Below, one piece after another: positions 48,791-58,841 of a DNA stretch of 64,000 nucleotides (within the stretch, counting starts at the first letter, position 1; every line of letters starts with the position of its first letter). The stretch is from Cenococcum geophilum 1.58 (Eukaryota; Ascomycota; Dothideomycetes; Gloniales; Gloniaceae). The stretch covers positions 2,922,096-2,986,095 of the forward strand of contig KV748185.1 in NCBI GenBank assembly GCA_001692895.1. Direction: 5' to 3'. The translations under genes and the position numbers were made by a program. Below the pieces are notes generated by a model. That model saw only the letters and a program-made list of their open reading frames with translations. It had not been told where the DNA came from and did not search any database.

Positions 48791-48946
48791 AGCAGGACTT
48801 ACGGCCCGCTTGGAGTACCGTTTAGAAGGCAGCCCAGAAGACACCTCGGGGGAGATTTCCTATGTGTTTTCCTTTGTGTTTTATGGTTTTATTAAAGCCA
48901 TTACGGAGGCTGTACATAGGTGGTTTTATTTTTTAAGTACTGCTAG

Positions 48947-49217
48947 TGTATAATTATAGCACCTATTATACCAACCGCGTGCTTACGCGTTTGGTATACT
49001 AGGTACGCGTTTACACGTTTAGTGCACCAACTACTTACTTACGCGTCTAGTGTACTTATAAAGCACTAACTAATTAAGGGGGAGGCGCATTAGTATATAG
49101 ACTACGTAGTCTGCTTTATATAATTGACAGTTACCATTATCTAAAAGAGCATACAATACTATATATATTTCGTGCCCCTAGATCTAACTCACTCGTGCTA
49201 TTAAGTTAGTACAAATA
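48947..49217 (+). repeat. 3' LTR of Copia-1 (271 bp)
   Basis: Same length as the left LTR, with scattered transitions. Three ACGCGT hexamers remain (48985, 49005, 49041); the fourth has become acacgt. Followed by tagag. Confidence 0.9.
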
Positions 49218-50212
49218 TAGAGGGACCCTAGGGCGCCCTATAGGAGAACAAACTAATAACCCTAAAGTAGGGAAGATATATTGGAGAAACAGGTAAAGAA
49301 AGCAGAAGAAAAATAGTACTGCTTTAGGGCCTAGGCCTATATAGAGGAGGAAGGGAGACGCGTAAGAGGCTAGCAAAGATAATAGTAAGAGAGAAAAAGG
49401 AGCTAAAGCAGAGTATAAAAGAACGCTAGAAAACCATCTACCGTAATATAATACTGGTTAGACCAATGCTAGAGAGGTATATAGGAGTTAAAGGTATAGA
49501 GGCTAACTAAGGTAAGAGGAACCTAAGCCGTAGCATAGTTAACACTATAGGGGGTAAACACTTTAGGGCTCTGAGAAGGCCTAATAAAGGCAGAAAATAT
49601 AATGGCGATACTCTTAAGAATAAGAATAATAGGATTAAAAGACTGGCTCTACCGGGTAGGTGTCCTAGTAGGTAGCCTAAGATATAAATATAGCTGGCTA
49701 AAATAGACACTAAAATATATAATACTGTTATGCCCCTTACGCACTAACTAAAAAGTAATGCTTTTAGTAACTAGCATAGAGAACTATAATACACTGCTCT
49801 TAATATAAAAAGGCCTTAAAGCGGTTACCTAGTAGCTTATTAGCTAAAATATACTAAATTAGTTTTAGGTTATAAGGAAAATAGTAATAGAGGGTAGAGG
49901 GGCGAGCAACGGGCGCCCCCTAATGACTCTACAGTAGTAGAGTAAAGTTTGCGATACTAGCGCGTCCGTAGGCTTATTACGGCAGTAGTAGTTCCTAAGG
50001 AGGTTAAAAAGTAAGGTAGTAGGAGCACCACAGGTGACTTGTAGGCGCCTCGCAGGCGCCTTATAGGCGAGTCCTAAAAGGCGGGGAGATAGATTACGGG
50101 GTTTTCTTAAATAGAGTTTTCTCCCCATATATATATATAAGAAGTAGTCCGCGTAGGCCTAATAGGGATCCGAATCAGACGTTAAGCAATGAATTATTAT
50201 TATTATTATTAA
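49218..50212 (+). mobile_element. LINE-1, 3' part (end of ORF2, 3' untranslated region and tail)
   Basis: Starts tagagggaccctagggcgcc and resumes LINE-1 where Copia-1 split it; LINE-2 shows the unbroken form at about 27552 (tagaggaacc). The C-terminal zinc-like stretch of ORF2 lies near 49650-49740, followed by LLI.KGLKAVT near 49800. The 3' untranslated part and an (ATT)n tail end at about 50212. Copia-2 sequence follows directly. Minus-strand frames at 49507-49710 and 49865-50128 are shadows. Confidence 0.88.
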
Positions 50213-52430
50213 TTCTTTATTATCTCCCTCCGTTATATAATAAGCTAAGGCTATTTATAAGGCAATAAAGGAGGTACGACGTCTCTATACTATACGCTAG
50301 GTTAATAACGTATTAGGAATAAGAAATGGCCTAAATACCTTAACTATACTTAATCTACTACTCCAGTCTAAAGTACGCGTATGGCGTAAAAAGGGAGGAT
50401 AGTTAGGCCTACACTAACTTATTATAATTAATAGTTAAGCTTATACTATTTAAATGCCTTACGGACCTACTTAATTCTATTTAACTATTATTAAGCCTTA
50501 CTATAAAGATAATAATTCCGAGCCTTTATAGAATACCCTAAAAGATACCCTAAAGAAGAACTATGATTAACGTGCTTTAGAAGGCGACTATAATCCTAAT
50601 ATAATTATAGTAGATGCGCTATAACCACGGCGCGGTAGAGGTTGCCTAAGGGGGTTACAAAATCGCCAATATCTTATTAATTTTAAAGATTAATTTGTTG
50701 CCGCTATTAAGAATAGAGTTAAGTTATTAATAGCCTTTATAATAGCTAAGGAGAAGGCTAACTTTAAGCTTGCAAAACAGCTCTAAAAGGAAGGTTATAT
50801 TATAACCCTAGGAGCTCCTTTCTAAGTATCTAACAAGTAGGAGATTAACAGTTTTATTATAAGAGGAGTCTTTAAATTTAAGAAGTATAACCCTACTAAG
50901 TTTAATAAAGTCCGCATTTTTAAGTTAAGAATGGTTAATAAGATTAAAGGTAAAGCTACTAACGCCCTATTTAAGAATTTAAGGCTTATTATTTAAGGCT
51001 ATAACAATAATAGTAAGGAGGTAATTCTTATATAATCTCCTACAATTTAACGAGCTAGTTAGCGAGTTATTATTATACTAGCTCCCTCCCTAATAAAGAA
51101 TAAAATAGCGGTTTATCTGCGAGATATTACTTAGGCCTATACCTAATTAGAAACACACCTTTAGCGCTTAATATTAGCATACCTTCTAGAGTAAATTCGC
51201 CACCAATATCCCGAAGATACGATTATAGTTATGCTTAAGCTATTATATAGAATTATAGAGGTAGGAACTTATTAGTGGGCTACCTATAGCAAGCACTATA
51301 AAGAGAAGCTTTTAATAACTACTTCTATATTCGACCTATGCTTCCTAATTACAACTATAGGAACTCTATTCAAAATTATTGGCATATAAACTAATAATAT
51401 AATTATCTTAGGAGACGACCAATTTTTAGCTCTTAAAGAAGATAAGTTAGTAAAGGCAAATCTTATAGCAAAGCTAAAGGAAAAGCTTAATTTAATAACA
51501 CTATTACTCTTTAACAGATACACCCTCTCCCTAAATAAGGATTCTATTGCTTTGCGCCAGAAGGGTTAAGGCAAGAAGATTAATGTTATTAACGCTAATT
51601 CTCTAAAGTAAGGATATGTGGAGTAACGCGCTTATGGAGCTTATATTACTTCTATCTATTAACCTAAGGCTTTATTTAATCTCTCTATTGCCGCCTAATA
51701 CTAGGAACTAACTAAGGATAACGTTCTTGCCCTAAATAAACGTCTTTTCTAGTAAATAAACTATCTTAATTAGGGACTACTTTACGCGCCTATTAATCTT
51801 CCTACCGTTAAGCTCTTTATATTTATTAATAGATTATTTATAAATAATAAAGATTTTAGTTCCTAGTTAGGATATAAGATTATTATTATAAACGAATTTA
51901 CTAGAGAGAATAACTTTATAATCTATAGCAATTTTATCTATTAGAGCTTAACTAAGAGTAAGCGCGTTACCTAAAGTGTTTTAGTGTTAGAGATATATAG
52001 AATGGTTAGCGGAGTTAATATAGTAATTGCAATTAGAACTACCCTAAAGATAATTATAGATTAACTTAAACTTTCCGTTATCCCTATAATTATATACACC
52101 GACTTATATTCCCTCTATAAGTATTTAGTTAAGCTTAGTACTACAAAGGAGAAGCGCCTTATAATCGATATTATGGCACTTTAGCAATTCTATAAGCATT
52201 AAGAACTCTTTAAAATTTAATAAATTAATAGCTAAGATAACCTAGTAGATGTAATAATAAAGGCGAACCTAAATAAGGCACTAGAGACGTTTATTAATAT
52301 AAATACTCTATATATATAAGTTAAAGGTTAGGTTAAAAGGGAGTTTTTAGAAATTTCTTAGTTATATAAGGTCTTAAGATATCTAGGAACTTTAACCGGC
52401 GGTTAAAGTTATTTAATTAGTTAGATTCTC
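50213..52430 (+). pseudogene. Copia-2 pol remnant (integrase tail, RT, RNase H)
   Basis: An AT-hook-like run (PRRGRGCLRG) near 50625 precedes RT, a feature of the linker in several fungal Copia elements. RT starts near 50850 (EINSFIIRGVFKF), continues with VRIFKLRMVNKIKGKATNA near 50910 and the damaged SPTI...S.RVIIILAPS near 51045, and YLRDIT.AYT near 51115. RNase H spans about 51560-52300: LNKRLF near 51740, LFIFINRLFINNKD with a D-to-N change near 51810, YTDLYSLYKYLVKLSTTKEK near 52095, and a damaged N..DNLVDVIIKAN near 52225. Many stops. Confidence 0.85.
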
Positions 52431-52446
52431 TTACTAAGACTTTTTT

Positions 52447-52457
52447 AAAGGAGGGAG
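52447..52457 (+). other. Polypurine tract of Copia-2
   Basis: aaaggagggag lies directly before the LTR start (tataacattttatag, family TGTAACA...). It fits the plus-strand primer site. Confidence 0.8.
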
Positions 52458-52910
52458 TATAACATTTTATAGACCCTAACTTAACCTAGCTAATTAGGAT
52501 TTTCTATCCCTGGGATAGAAAATCGCTATTAGCTCGCTTACTACTAGCGCCTTAGCGGCCCTCTAAATAAGATATCTACCTGCGACTCCTAAGTAAGAAA
52601 GCACCACATATTAAAAGGCAAATTTTAGAACAGCGAGACTTATATTATAATAGCAATAGTAAGTAAGGAGGATTAATATTTATTACGCTAGTTAAGCGGT
52701 ATATATATATAGATGGCAACCGTAAAAAAAGAGTTGCTAGTATTGGGAATATAGGTAAGTTGCCATCACGCGAGGCAAGTTGCCGTCACGTGTCGCCGCG
52801 GCACTAGCGTGGCAAGGAGCCTTAAGCTCCTCGCCCTCCCTTAAGCAGAAAAGAAGAACAATTATTATACTATTTACGAACCGTAGCTACGTAATATTAC
52901 CTTATGTAAC
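52458..52910 (+). repeat. 3' LTR of Copia-2 (about 450 bp) with a perfect hairpin and GC-rich patch
   Basis: The left edge is fixed by the polypurine tract. The right edge is approximate, set where Gypsy-1d RT becomes recognisable (about 52913). It contains a perfect inverted repeat at 52498-52524 and a little-mutated GC-rich patch at 52750-52835 (gttgcc.tcacg repeated, then gccgcggc). No partner LTR is present for comparison. Confidence 0.7.
52498..52524. repeat. Perfect 13-bp inverted repeat with 1-nt centre
   Basis: gattttctatccc, t, gggatagaaaatc. Both arms match without error in an LTR otherwise full of transitions. Neither arm contains CpA or TpG, so RIP could not damage it. Confidence 0.95.
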
Positions 52911-52924
52911 TAATAAAATACACT

Positions 52925-55340
52925 AGTAACATTTTAGAAAAGAATTAATAGTGTATTAAAAGAATACCTTAATGAGTTTATTATGGTATACCTTAACAAT
53001 ATTATTATCTATTTAATGACTAAGGAAGAATACGGGGAACACGTTAAATGGGTTTTAAAGAGACTATAAGAAGAATAGATGCTAGTAGCAATTAAGAAAT
53101 GCAAGTTCTTTATTAGGAAGACCAATTTTATTTGATTTATTATTAAACTAGGTTATATTAGTATAGACCTAAAGAAAATTAAAGCTATAGTAAGTTAGTA
53201 AGAACTAGAGAATGTAATATAATTAAGGTTATTTTTAGGGTTTTATAACTACTACAGAAGGTTTATAGTATAATAGTTAAAGAATATTAAACTATTTACT
53301 AGGCTTATAAAGAAAGTGGAACTATGGGCATAGGGGGATAAATAAAAAAAGTTATTTAAGGAGCTTAAGGAGCTGTTTACCTAGGAGCTAATCCTTAAAA
53401 TCTACTAACTAGGACTAGATACGGTTTTAGAGATAAACGTATTAGACTATATACTAGGATTATGCTTACTATAGAGGTATAAGGACATATAGTATCTAGT
53501 ATTATATTATAGTAGAAAGATAACACTACTAAAGTTAAACTATAACGTCTATAATAAGGAGTTATTAGGTATAATTATAGTACTTAAGGAATAGAGAGCA
53601 TTCTTATAAGGCGTAGAAAAACTATTTATAGTTAAAACGGATTATAAGAACCTAATAGGGTTCCTAATAATAAAAGAACTTAATTATAGATAAGTTAAAT
53701 AGGTAGAGATGCTTATAGAATACTATTTTAAGATTTAGTATATTAAAGGAACTAAGAATACAAGGGTAAACGCACTTAGTAGAAAAGCTGAACTATAGAA
53801 TAATAAAAAGCTATTAGGAGTAATGCTATATAAAGATAAGGACGGATAGATTAGATATAATTACCCTAAGCTAGTAGTAACTTAAGAGGATAATAAACTA
53901 GAAAGAGTTTACAAGACACTAAAGAGCTTTTAAGTATAAAGAATTCTAAAAGCATAGCTAGAAGATCTATAAATAGATATATACGAAAATTAAAAGGCGA
54001 AGTATATCCTAAAAAGTATAATAGAGTATTTCGTAGAAGACTTCTATAAGGGAATAACTTAAGGGTATAATAGAGTAATAGGCTTAGTATTAAGACTTTA
54101 AGAAGAGTATATTATTAATAGAATTTAGAATATTATAAGAAAAGTAATAAAAGAATATATTATTAATAGAATTTAGAATATTATAAGAAAAGTAATAAAA
54201 GAATATTTAGATTGCTAAAGGAATAAACTAATAAGGTATAAGCTATATAGAGGGCTATAACCTATTAAAATACTAGAGAGACTATGGGAGGTTATATTAT
54301 AAGACTTTATTATTAAGTTACTAAAGTTAAAAGATCTTATTACTAAATAAGAGTATAATGTAATCTTAGTAATAGTAGACAAGTTAACTAAATAGGGCTA
54401 CTTTATAGCATGTATAGAAGAAATCTTAGCGGAAAATATTACTAGAATCTATATTAAAGAAGTATTTATAAGATATAGAGCACTAAGTAAAATTATATTA
54501 GATAGAGATCTAAGATTTATAGTAGTATTTTAGGAGGTATTCTTAGTAGAATAAGGAGTTAAAGCAGTAACTTCCACTATATATTATCCGTAGACGGACA
54601 GTTAAATAAAAAGACTAAATTAGACGCTAGAACAGTATTTAAGACATTATATTAATTATGCATAAAATAATTAGATATTATTATTACTAGTTATATAGTT
54701 TATATATAATATAACACTATAAAAAGGAATAGGTATATTACTATTTAAGGCAAATTACGGATATAAGCTAAAAATATTATTATCACTATAATAAGTAAAG
54801 AAAATAAGTAGTATAGCTAAAGAAAGAATAAAGATATTAATAAATCTTTATGCAGACCTTATGGAATTAGTAAAGTATAAAAAAGAATAAAAAGGTACTA
54901 TAATGCTAAGAGATTTAAGGGACTAGATCTTAAGGAGGGAGACAAAGTATAGCTACTATATAAAAATTTTAAGAGTTAATAACTAAGCAAGAAATTAGAC
55001 TATATTAGGCTAGGACCCTTTAAAATTATATAAAAGATTTTACCGGTTATATTTAAGTTAAACCTACTAGCTAAAATAAAGATCTACCCTATATAACATA
55101 TTATGGTACTAAAGCTAATATATAGGAATATTAAGCTACTAATTTATAAAGCAGATATATATAGAGGATAAGGAGAAGATAAATAGCAAGTTTTAAAGAT
55201 TATTAGTTATAAGGACATTAACGGTAAAATATAGTATAAGGTTAAGTAGATAGGCTATAATAAGACTACTTAGGAACTACTATAAAATAAAATAAAAACG
55301 CTATAGAAAAGGTATAGGAGTATTAGAAGGAAATAGGTTA
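52925..55340 (+). pseudogene. Gypsy-1d pol remnant (RT palm, RNase H, integrase, chromodomain)
   Basis: RT active site MVYLNNIIIYL near 52985 (family YLDDIIIYS), thumb and connection to about 53330, RNase H about 53380-53700, a spacer, then integrase about 53950-54790 with VIVDKLTK.GYFIAC near 54370 and an EQYLRHYINY stretch near 54630. A chromodomain remnant (YKVK.IGYNKTT.ELL) lies near 55230-55285. A 48-bp in-frame tandem duplication sits in the zinc-binding N-terminal part of integrase (54105-54200). RIP stops throughout. Confidence 0.87.
54105..54200 (+). repeat. 48-bp tandem duplication inside Gypsy-1d integrase
   Basis: Units 54105-54152 and 54153-54200 differ at one base (gagtat against gaatat). 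Gypsy-1a, b and c have a single copy at the matching place. The length is 16 codons, so the frame is kept. Confidence 0.93.
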
Positions 55341-55375
55341 AGTAATATTAAGAAGGAGCCTAAGATAAAAGGATT

Positions 55376-55930
55376 AGTTAAAGGTAATAAACGAGCCGGA
55401 TTATCTAAGGGATCCACTACTAGCGTATAAGCTGTTTCCGCCTCTCCTTAATTAGAACCCTTTTTAGCCTCCTTAGCCTTAAGTTTAGATAAACCTTACT
55501 TTACTAAATAAAGCTCTTTTAAGCGTACCTTTTTATATACCTTTACTAGACGGCTTAAGCGAGTATAAATATATAGTTAAGCTTTTAGAGCCTAAGACGC
55601 CTTATTAGAATAACGCTATACTTTAATAAGGGCCTCAGCCAGCTTACTCTTTAGTCTTTTAGCCGCTACTAATACGCGTAATTCTAAAGGAGATTAGATA
55701 AGAAACTAGATAGTTATAAAAAATAATAAAACGTATATACTTAGCGTTAGAGATAGATTAAATATTATAGGACAATTATATATTCGCTTGCGTATACTTA
55801 GTATAAAAAAAAGGTTAGTAACTAAATAGAGACGCAATTATAATATATACTAACTTTTTCTCTATATAATAAGAATAAAATAGTATAACTTTACTAAGTA
55901 ATAGAATAAATATTATAATAAATAATAAAA
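55376..55930 (-). other. Unassigned remnant, possible coiled-coil coding ghost
   Basis: On the minus strand about 55400-55690 translates with few stops as LLVAAKRLKSKLAEALIKV, then ALKA and LSRLVKVYKKVRLKELYLVK, then EAETAYTLVVDPLDNPA. The heptad-like Leu/Lys/Glu pattern suggests a coiled coil. It matches neither Gypsy-1 nor the LINEs here, so it belongs to a further element whose other parts are missing. From 55700 to 55930 the sequence is AT-rich with no readable frame and may include the 3' tail of LINE-3. I assign no function. Confidence 0.4.
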
Positions 55931-58402
55931 ATAATAAAAAATTCAATTTACCGCCCGTCCCAGTCCCCCTAGTGGGTCCACATAGGCTAATACCTTCTAT
56001 AGGAAAAACTCTAACTTAGAGAAAACCCCACCTCGGGCCGCGCTGGAGAGATAGCAGCGTTCCGACATCGGAGCGCCAGCGGCTCGCCTTCTACCTACCT
56101 TTAAGTCTGCATATTAAGCCAACTGGCCGCACTTCGCGGATAATCTTACTCTACCCCCTTTTTTCCTTATTCTTTTACCCTTATTTTTTTACTAGTCCTC
56201 TAGGCTTTAAAAGGGCTGGTATTTACTTATATCCTCTATATCTATTACCTTTACTGCCTAAAACTAGGGTAACGCACCTAACTATACTAGCCATTTTACT
56301 GCCGCTTAAGCGCTTTCTTTATTATTTAAAATATCCTAAAGGCGTTTAGAGGCGCATTTTGCTATAAAGTCCGCCCTTTAGTAGTATAGACACTAAAATA
56401 GTATATAGTGGACTATCTACCTTATTTAGCTATATTTGCACTATAGGAGAACTACTAGTACACTAATAGATGCAAGCTATATATTAAGCCCTATTACCTC
56501 TATATAAAGAAGAAATAGTACTATAACCTTTACTTTTATTAGGCCTTTATATAATAGGATTATAGGTTTCCCCTATAGGGTCTTCCACGTGGTTTCTATG
56601 CGGTCTTTAGCCTTTACCTACTACCGTTATTACTATTCTAAATCTGCCTATTTCGCGATAAAGGTAGTTACCTGCCTTTGGTGCTGGTGACCTTCTATAT
56701 AGTGGCGGCGCTCTACCTACGCTCTGCCGGCGTTCCGCTAGCCACACTTATAGGGGTTTATTATAGCTTCCCGCTCTATATAGTCCTTTTAGTACGCGAG
56801 GAAGCCTTATATCTTATTTTTATAGTTCTTTACGCGTTCCCTAAGCGCTTCTAATAGTACTAGTAGCCGTTTTATTTTTTACTAGCGCTTTACTAATATA
56901 TTCTAGATACCGTTAAGTGCCTCTACTAATTCCTTTTCTACCCTATTAGAGGTCGTCTTAGCGGCTCTTTAGAGGGCTGTTGTTTTAATATAGAGTTGGA
57001 TTAGGGGAATAGCCGCTTCCTTCTCTATTACAGCTATTAGTATTTACTAATATACCCCTATAACTCTGCGGAGACACTAGTTCTAGACTTTCTATAGTAG
57101 TTTAAGCAAGCTTTTTGCTAGCGTTCCGCCGTTATCCTATACTCCCTACACTTAGGCGCTATATAGCATCGCTAGTTAGACGGTAGCTGTATATAGGAGG
57201 CGTAAGCGGCGCATTAATAGGCCCTATATAGATGCGGTAATTCTTAACATTGCTTTAAAGGCTGCTAAGCCCTTACTTGCGGCCTTTTTAACCTGTTCTT
57301 TTTATTGGAGTTTAGGGTCTATTTAGATCCCTAGGACTTGCATACTAGTTTTCTAGGGGGCTATCTCGCAGCTGGCGATATATATAGTAGATATAAGGTC
57401 TACGGTGGCGTAGCGCCGTCGCCTTATAAAGTGTATAAGCTAGTACTTCTTAGGGGCGAACGCCGCCCCGTATTAATTTGCCTATATAGCGTAGTAATTA
57501 TAGGCGGCCTTTAATCGTTAACAGTTCTCTACTATGGAGTCCCCCTAGGTGATAAGGTTTATATTATCTATAAAGCTAAACCCTAGCGTGCCGCTGTTAG
57601 GGTGCTGGAATTCCTTTAACAGCTCTAATATAAAAAAGAGGAATAAGATTAGTAATAAGGGTAACCCTTAGGGGATGCCTGTCTGTGTCTAAATCTAGTT
57701 GCTCTTATATCCTATAAACTTAATATAGGTTTTATATGCTATTAGGAAGCTTTATATAAAGTCTATAAGCTACTTTAGAAAGCCTTTTCTTTTTAAAATA
57801 TAGAGGAGCCTTTTATGGGAGACGTTATTAAATACCCCTACTAAGTCTAGGCTTAGTATTAATACTATATACCCATAGCGCGTTTACTACGCCGTCTATA
57901 TATAAGAGCTAAGTAGTTCTACCGCTAATAGTATAGATTGTTTACGCCTTACTCCCATCTAGTTCTAAGGGAGTAGCCTATATTCCTCCGCAGCCTTAGA
58001 TATAATATTAGCTATATACTTTTTTAGGACTTTTACTAGCGTGTTTTTAAGGGTAATTGGTCTGTAGCTGCCTAGAAGAGAGTAATCTTTCTTTCCTTCT
58101 TTATATAATACTATAGTTATAAATTCTTTAAGGCTTTCTAGTATTATTCCGCTAATAAAGTAATAACTAGCTGCTTTTGCTAACTCTTTTACAATAACTA
58201 GGGCAGCCACTTTAAGAACTTTGTTTGGTATGCTATCTAGCCTTAGGGCTTTTCTATTTAGAAGACTCCTAATAAGCTTACCAATTTCTTCTGTTAAGAT
58301 AGTGGGGTTAATATTAAGTACATTTTGTTCTCTTATTATCTCCATATCGCTAAGGTCTACTATTTTAGTTTTAGAAAAGAACTTAGCTGTAAGGATATTG
58401 GC
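55931..58402 (-). mobile_element. LINE-3: third LINE family member, minus strand, 5'-truncated
   Basis: Distinct from LINE-1 and LINE-2 in sequence. Its 3' end lies near an ataataaaaat-type simple repeat at about 55910-55950, so the left edge is approximate. The 3' part (55950-56160) is GC-rich and little mutated. At 58402 it is cut by the Gypsy-1c LTR just before RT, so the endonuclease is missing. The coding part runs leftwards: RT, RNase H-like middle, C-terminal stretch. Confidence 0.82.
56230..58402 (-). pseudogene. LINE-3 ORF2 remnant (RT to C-terminus)
   Basis: A 126-codon frame at 57965-58345 is still open and is the N-terminal part of RT: KLIRSLLNRKALRLDSIPNK, then LKEFITIVLYKEGKKDYSLL and GSYRPITLKNTLVKVLKK. 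Downstream on the minus strand the active site reads FIDNINLITWGD near 57560 (family FxDDT), then KTSMQVLGI.IDPKLQ near 57330 and NGGTLAKSLLKLL.KV near 57100. The C-terminal part near 56250-56700 ends in a stretch like FKVAREM of other LINEs, strongly altered. The open RT part is chance survival: conserved neighbours are broken. Confidence 0.87.
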
Positions 58403-58825
58403 TGTAACGGAGCCTTATAGCAAGAACTACGGTGGACTTATTAATAGGCTAGGTATATAGGTATTGCCGGAAGTCAATAACGTAATAATAACTAGTGGAG
58501 TAGTTGCCTACTAATAGATTAACTCTAATTGTATTCTAAGAATTACTATAAGGAAGGAACTATCTAGGTAGGGACTAAGGGTTCTTAAATATATAACCGT
58601 ACTCCTATAAAATCCTCCTTATACGTAATATATATATTATACGTGTTATACATATTATATACCGCGTATACTGCGTATACTGCGTATAACATTATATAAC
58701 TTACTTACTATTCTTTATTATATAGTTCTATAGGTTCCATCCTAGACCGTACCTATATTAACTAACTAGCTTCTTCTAACTTCTCTCTAAGTAGTTATAA
58801 TATTATACTTAAAGCGTCCGTAACA
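58403..58825 (-). repeat. 3' LTR of Gypsy-1c (423 bp), best preserved termini of the family
   Basis: Plus-strand ends are tgtaacggag and gcgtccgtaaca, so on its own strand the LTR runs TGTTACGGAC to CTCCGTTACA. An extra short tandem (gtatactgc.. repeats near 58655-58680) is absent from the other copies. Confidence 0.92.
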
Positions 58826-58841
58826 CCATCTCCCTCCTCTC

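Larger units (their letters stand above)
13245..49217 (+). mobile_element. Copia-1: Ty1/Copia element, plus strand, split by two Gypsy insertions
   Basis: Two 271-bp LTRs (13245-13515 and 48947-49217) bound the element, with matching target duplications. The element's own sequence lies in three pieces: 13245-17748, 35532-36091 (the end of which is an odd insert) and 47893-49217. About 6 kb belongs to Copia-1 once Gypsy-1b, Gypsy-2 and the nested elements are removed. It carries one gag-pol frame in Copia order: gag, protease, integrase, RT, RNase H. It sits inside LINE-1. Decay by RIP is moderate: long coherent translations remain between stops. Confidence 0.92.
50213..52910 (+). mobile_element. 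Copia-2: 3' half of a second Ty1/Copia family
   Basis: Carries the end of integrase, RT, RNase H, a polypurine tract and the 3' LTR. Its 5' half should lie left of LINE-1 but is not in the window, either because Gypsy-1a and the truncated left flank replaced it or because the assembly there is wrong. It differs from Copia-1 in protein and LTR. Its right end meets Gypsy-1d in mid-RT, so Copia-2 inserted into Gypsy-1d. Confidence 0.85.
52911..55375 (+). mobile_element. Gypsy-1d: 5'-truncated Gypsy-1 copy, plus strand
   Basis: The same family as Gypsy-1a, b and c but in the opposite orientation. It begins within RT (at the Copia-2 LTR) and ends after the chromodomain near 55375, where similarity to 59540-59660 of Gypsy-1c stops. 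It therefore lacks gag, protease, half of RT, the 3' untranslated part and both LTRs. It is the outermost layer of the nest. Confidence 0.87.

Noticed and set aside
51296..51523. 75-codon minus-strand frame
   Set aside because: Antisense to Copia-2 RT, which has the recognisable motifs on the plus strand.
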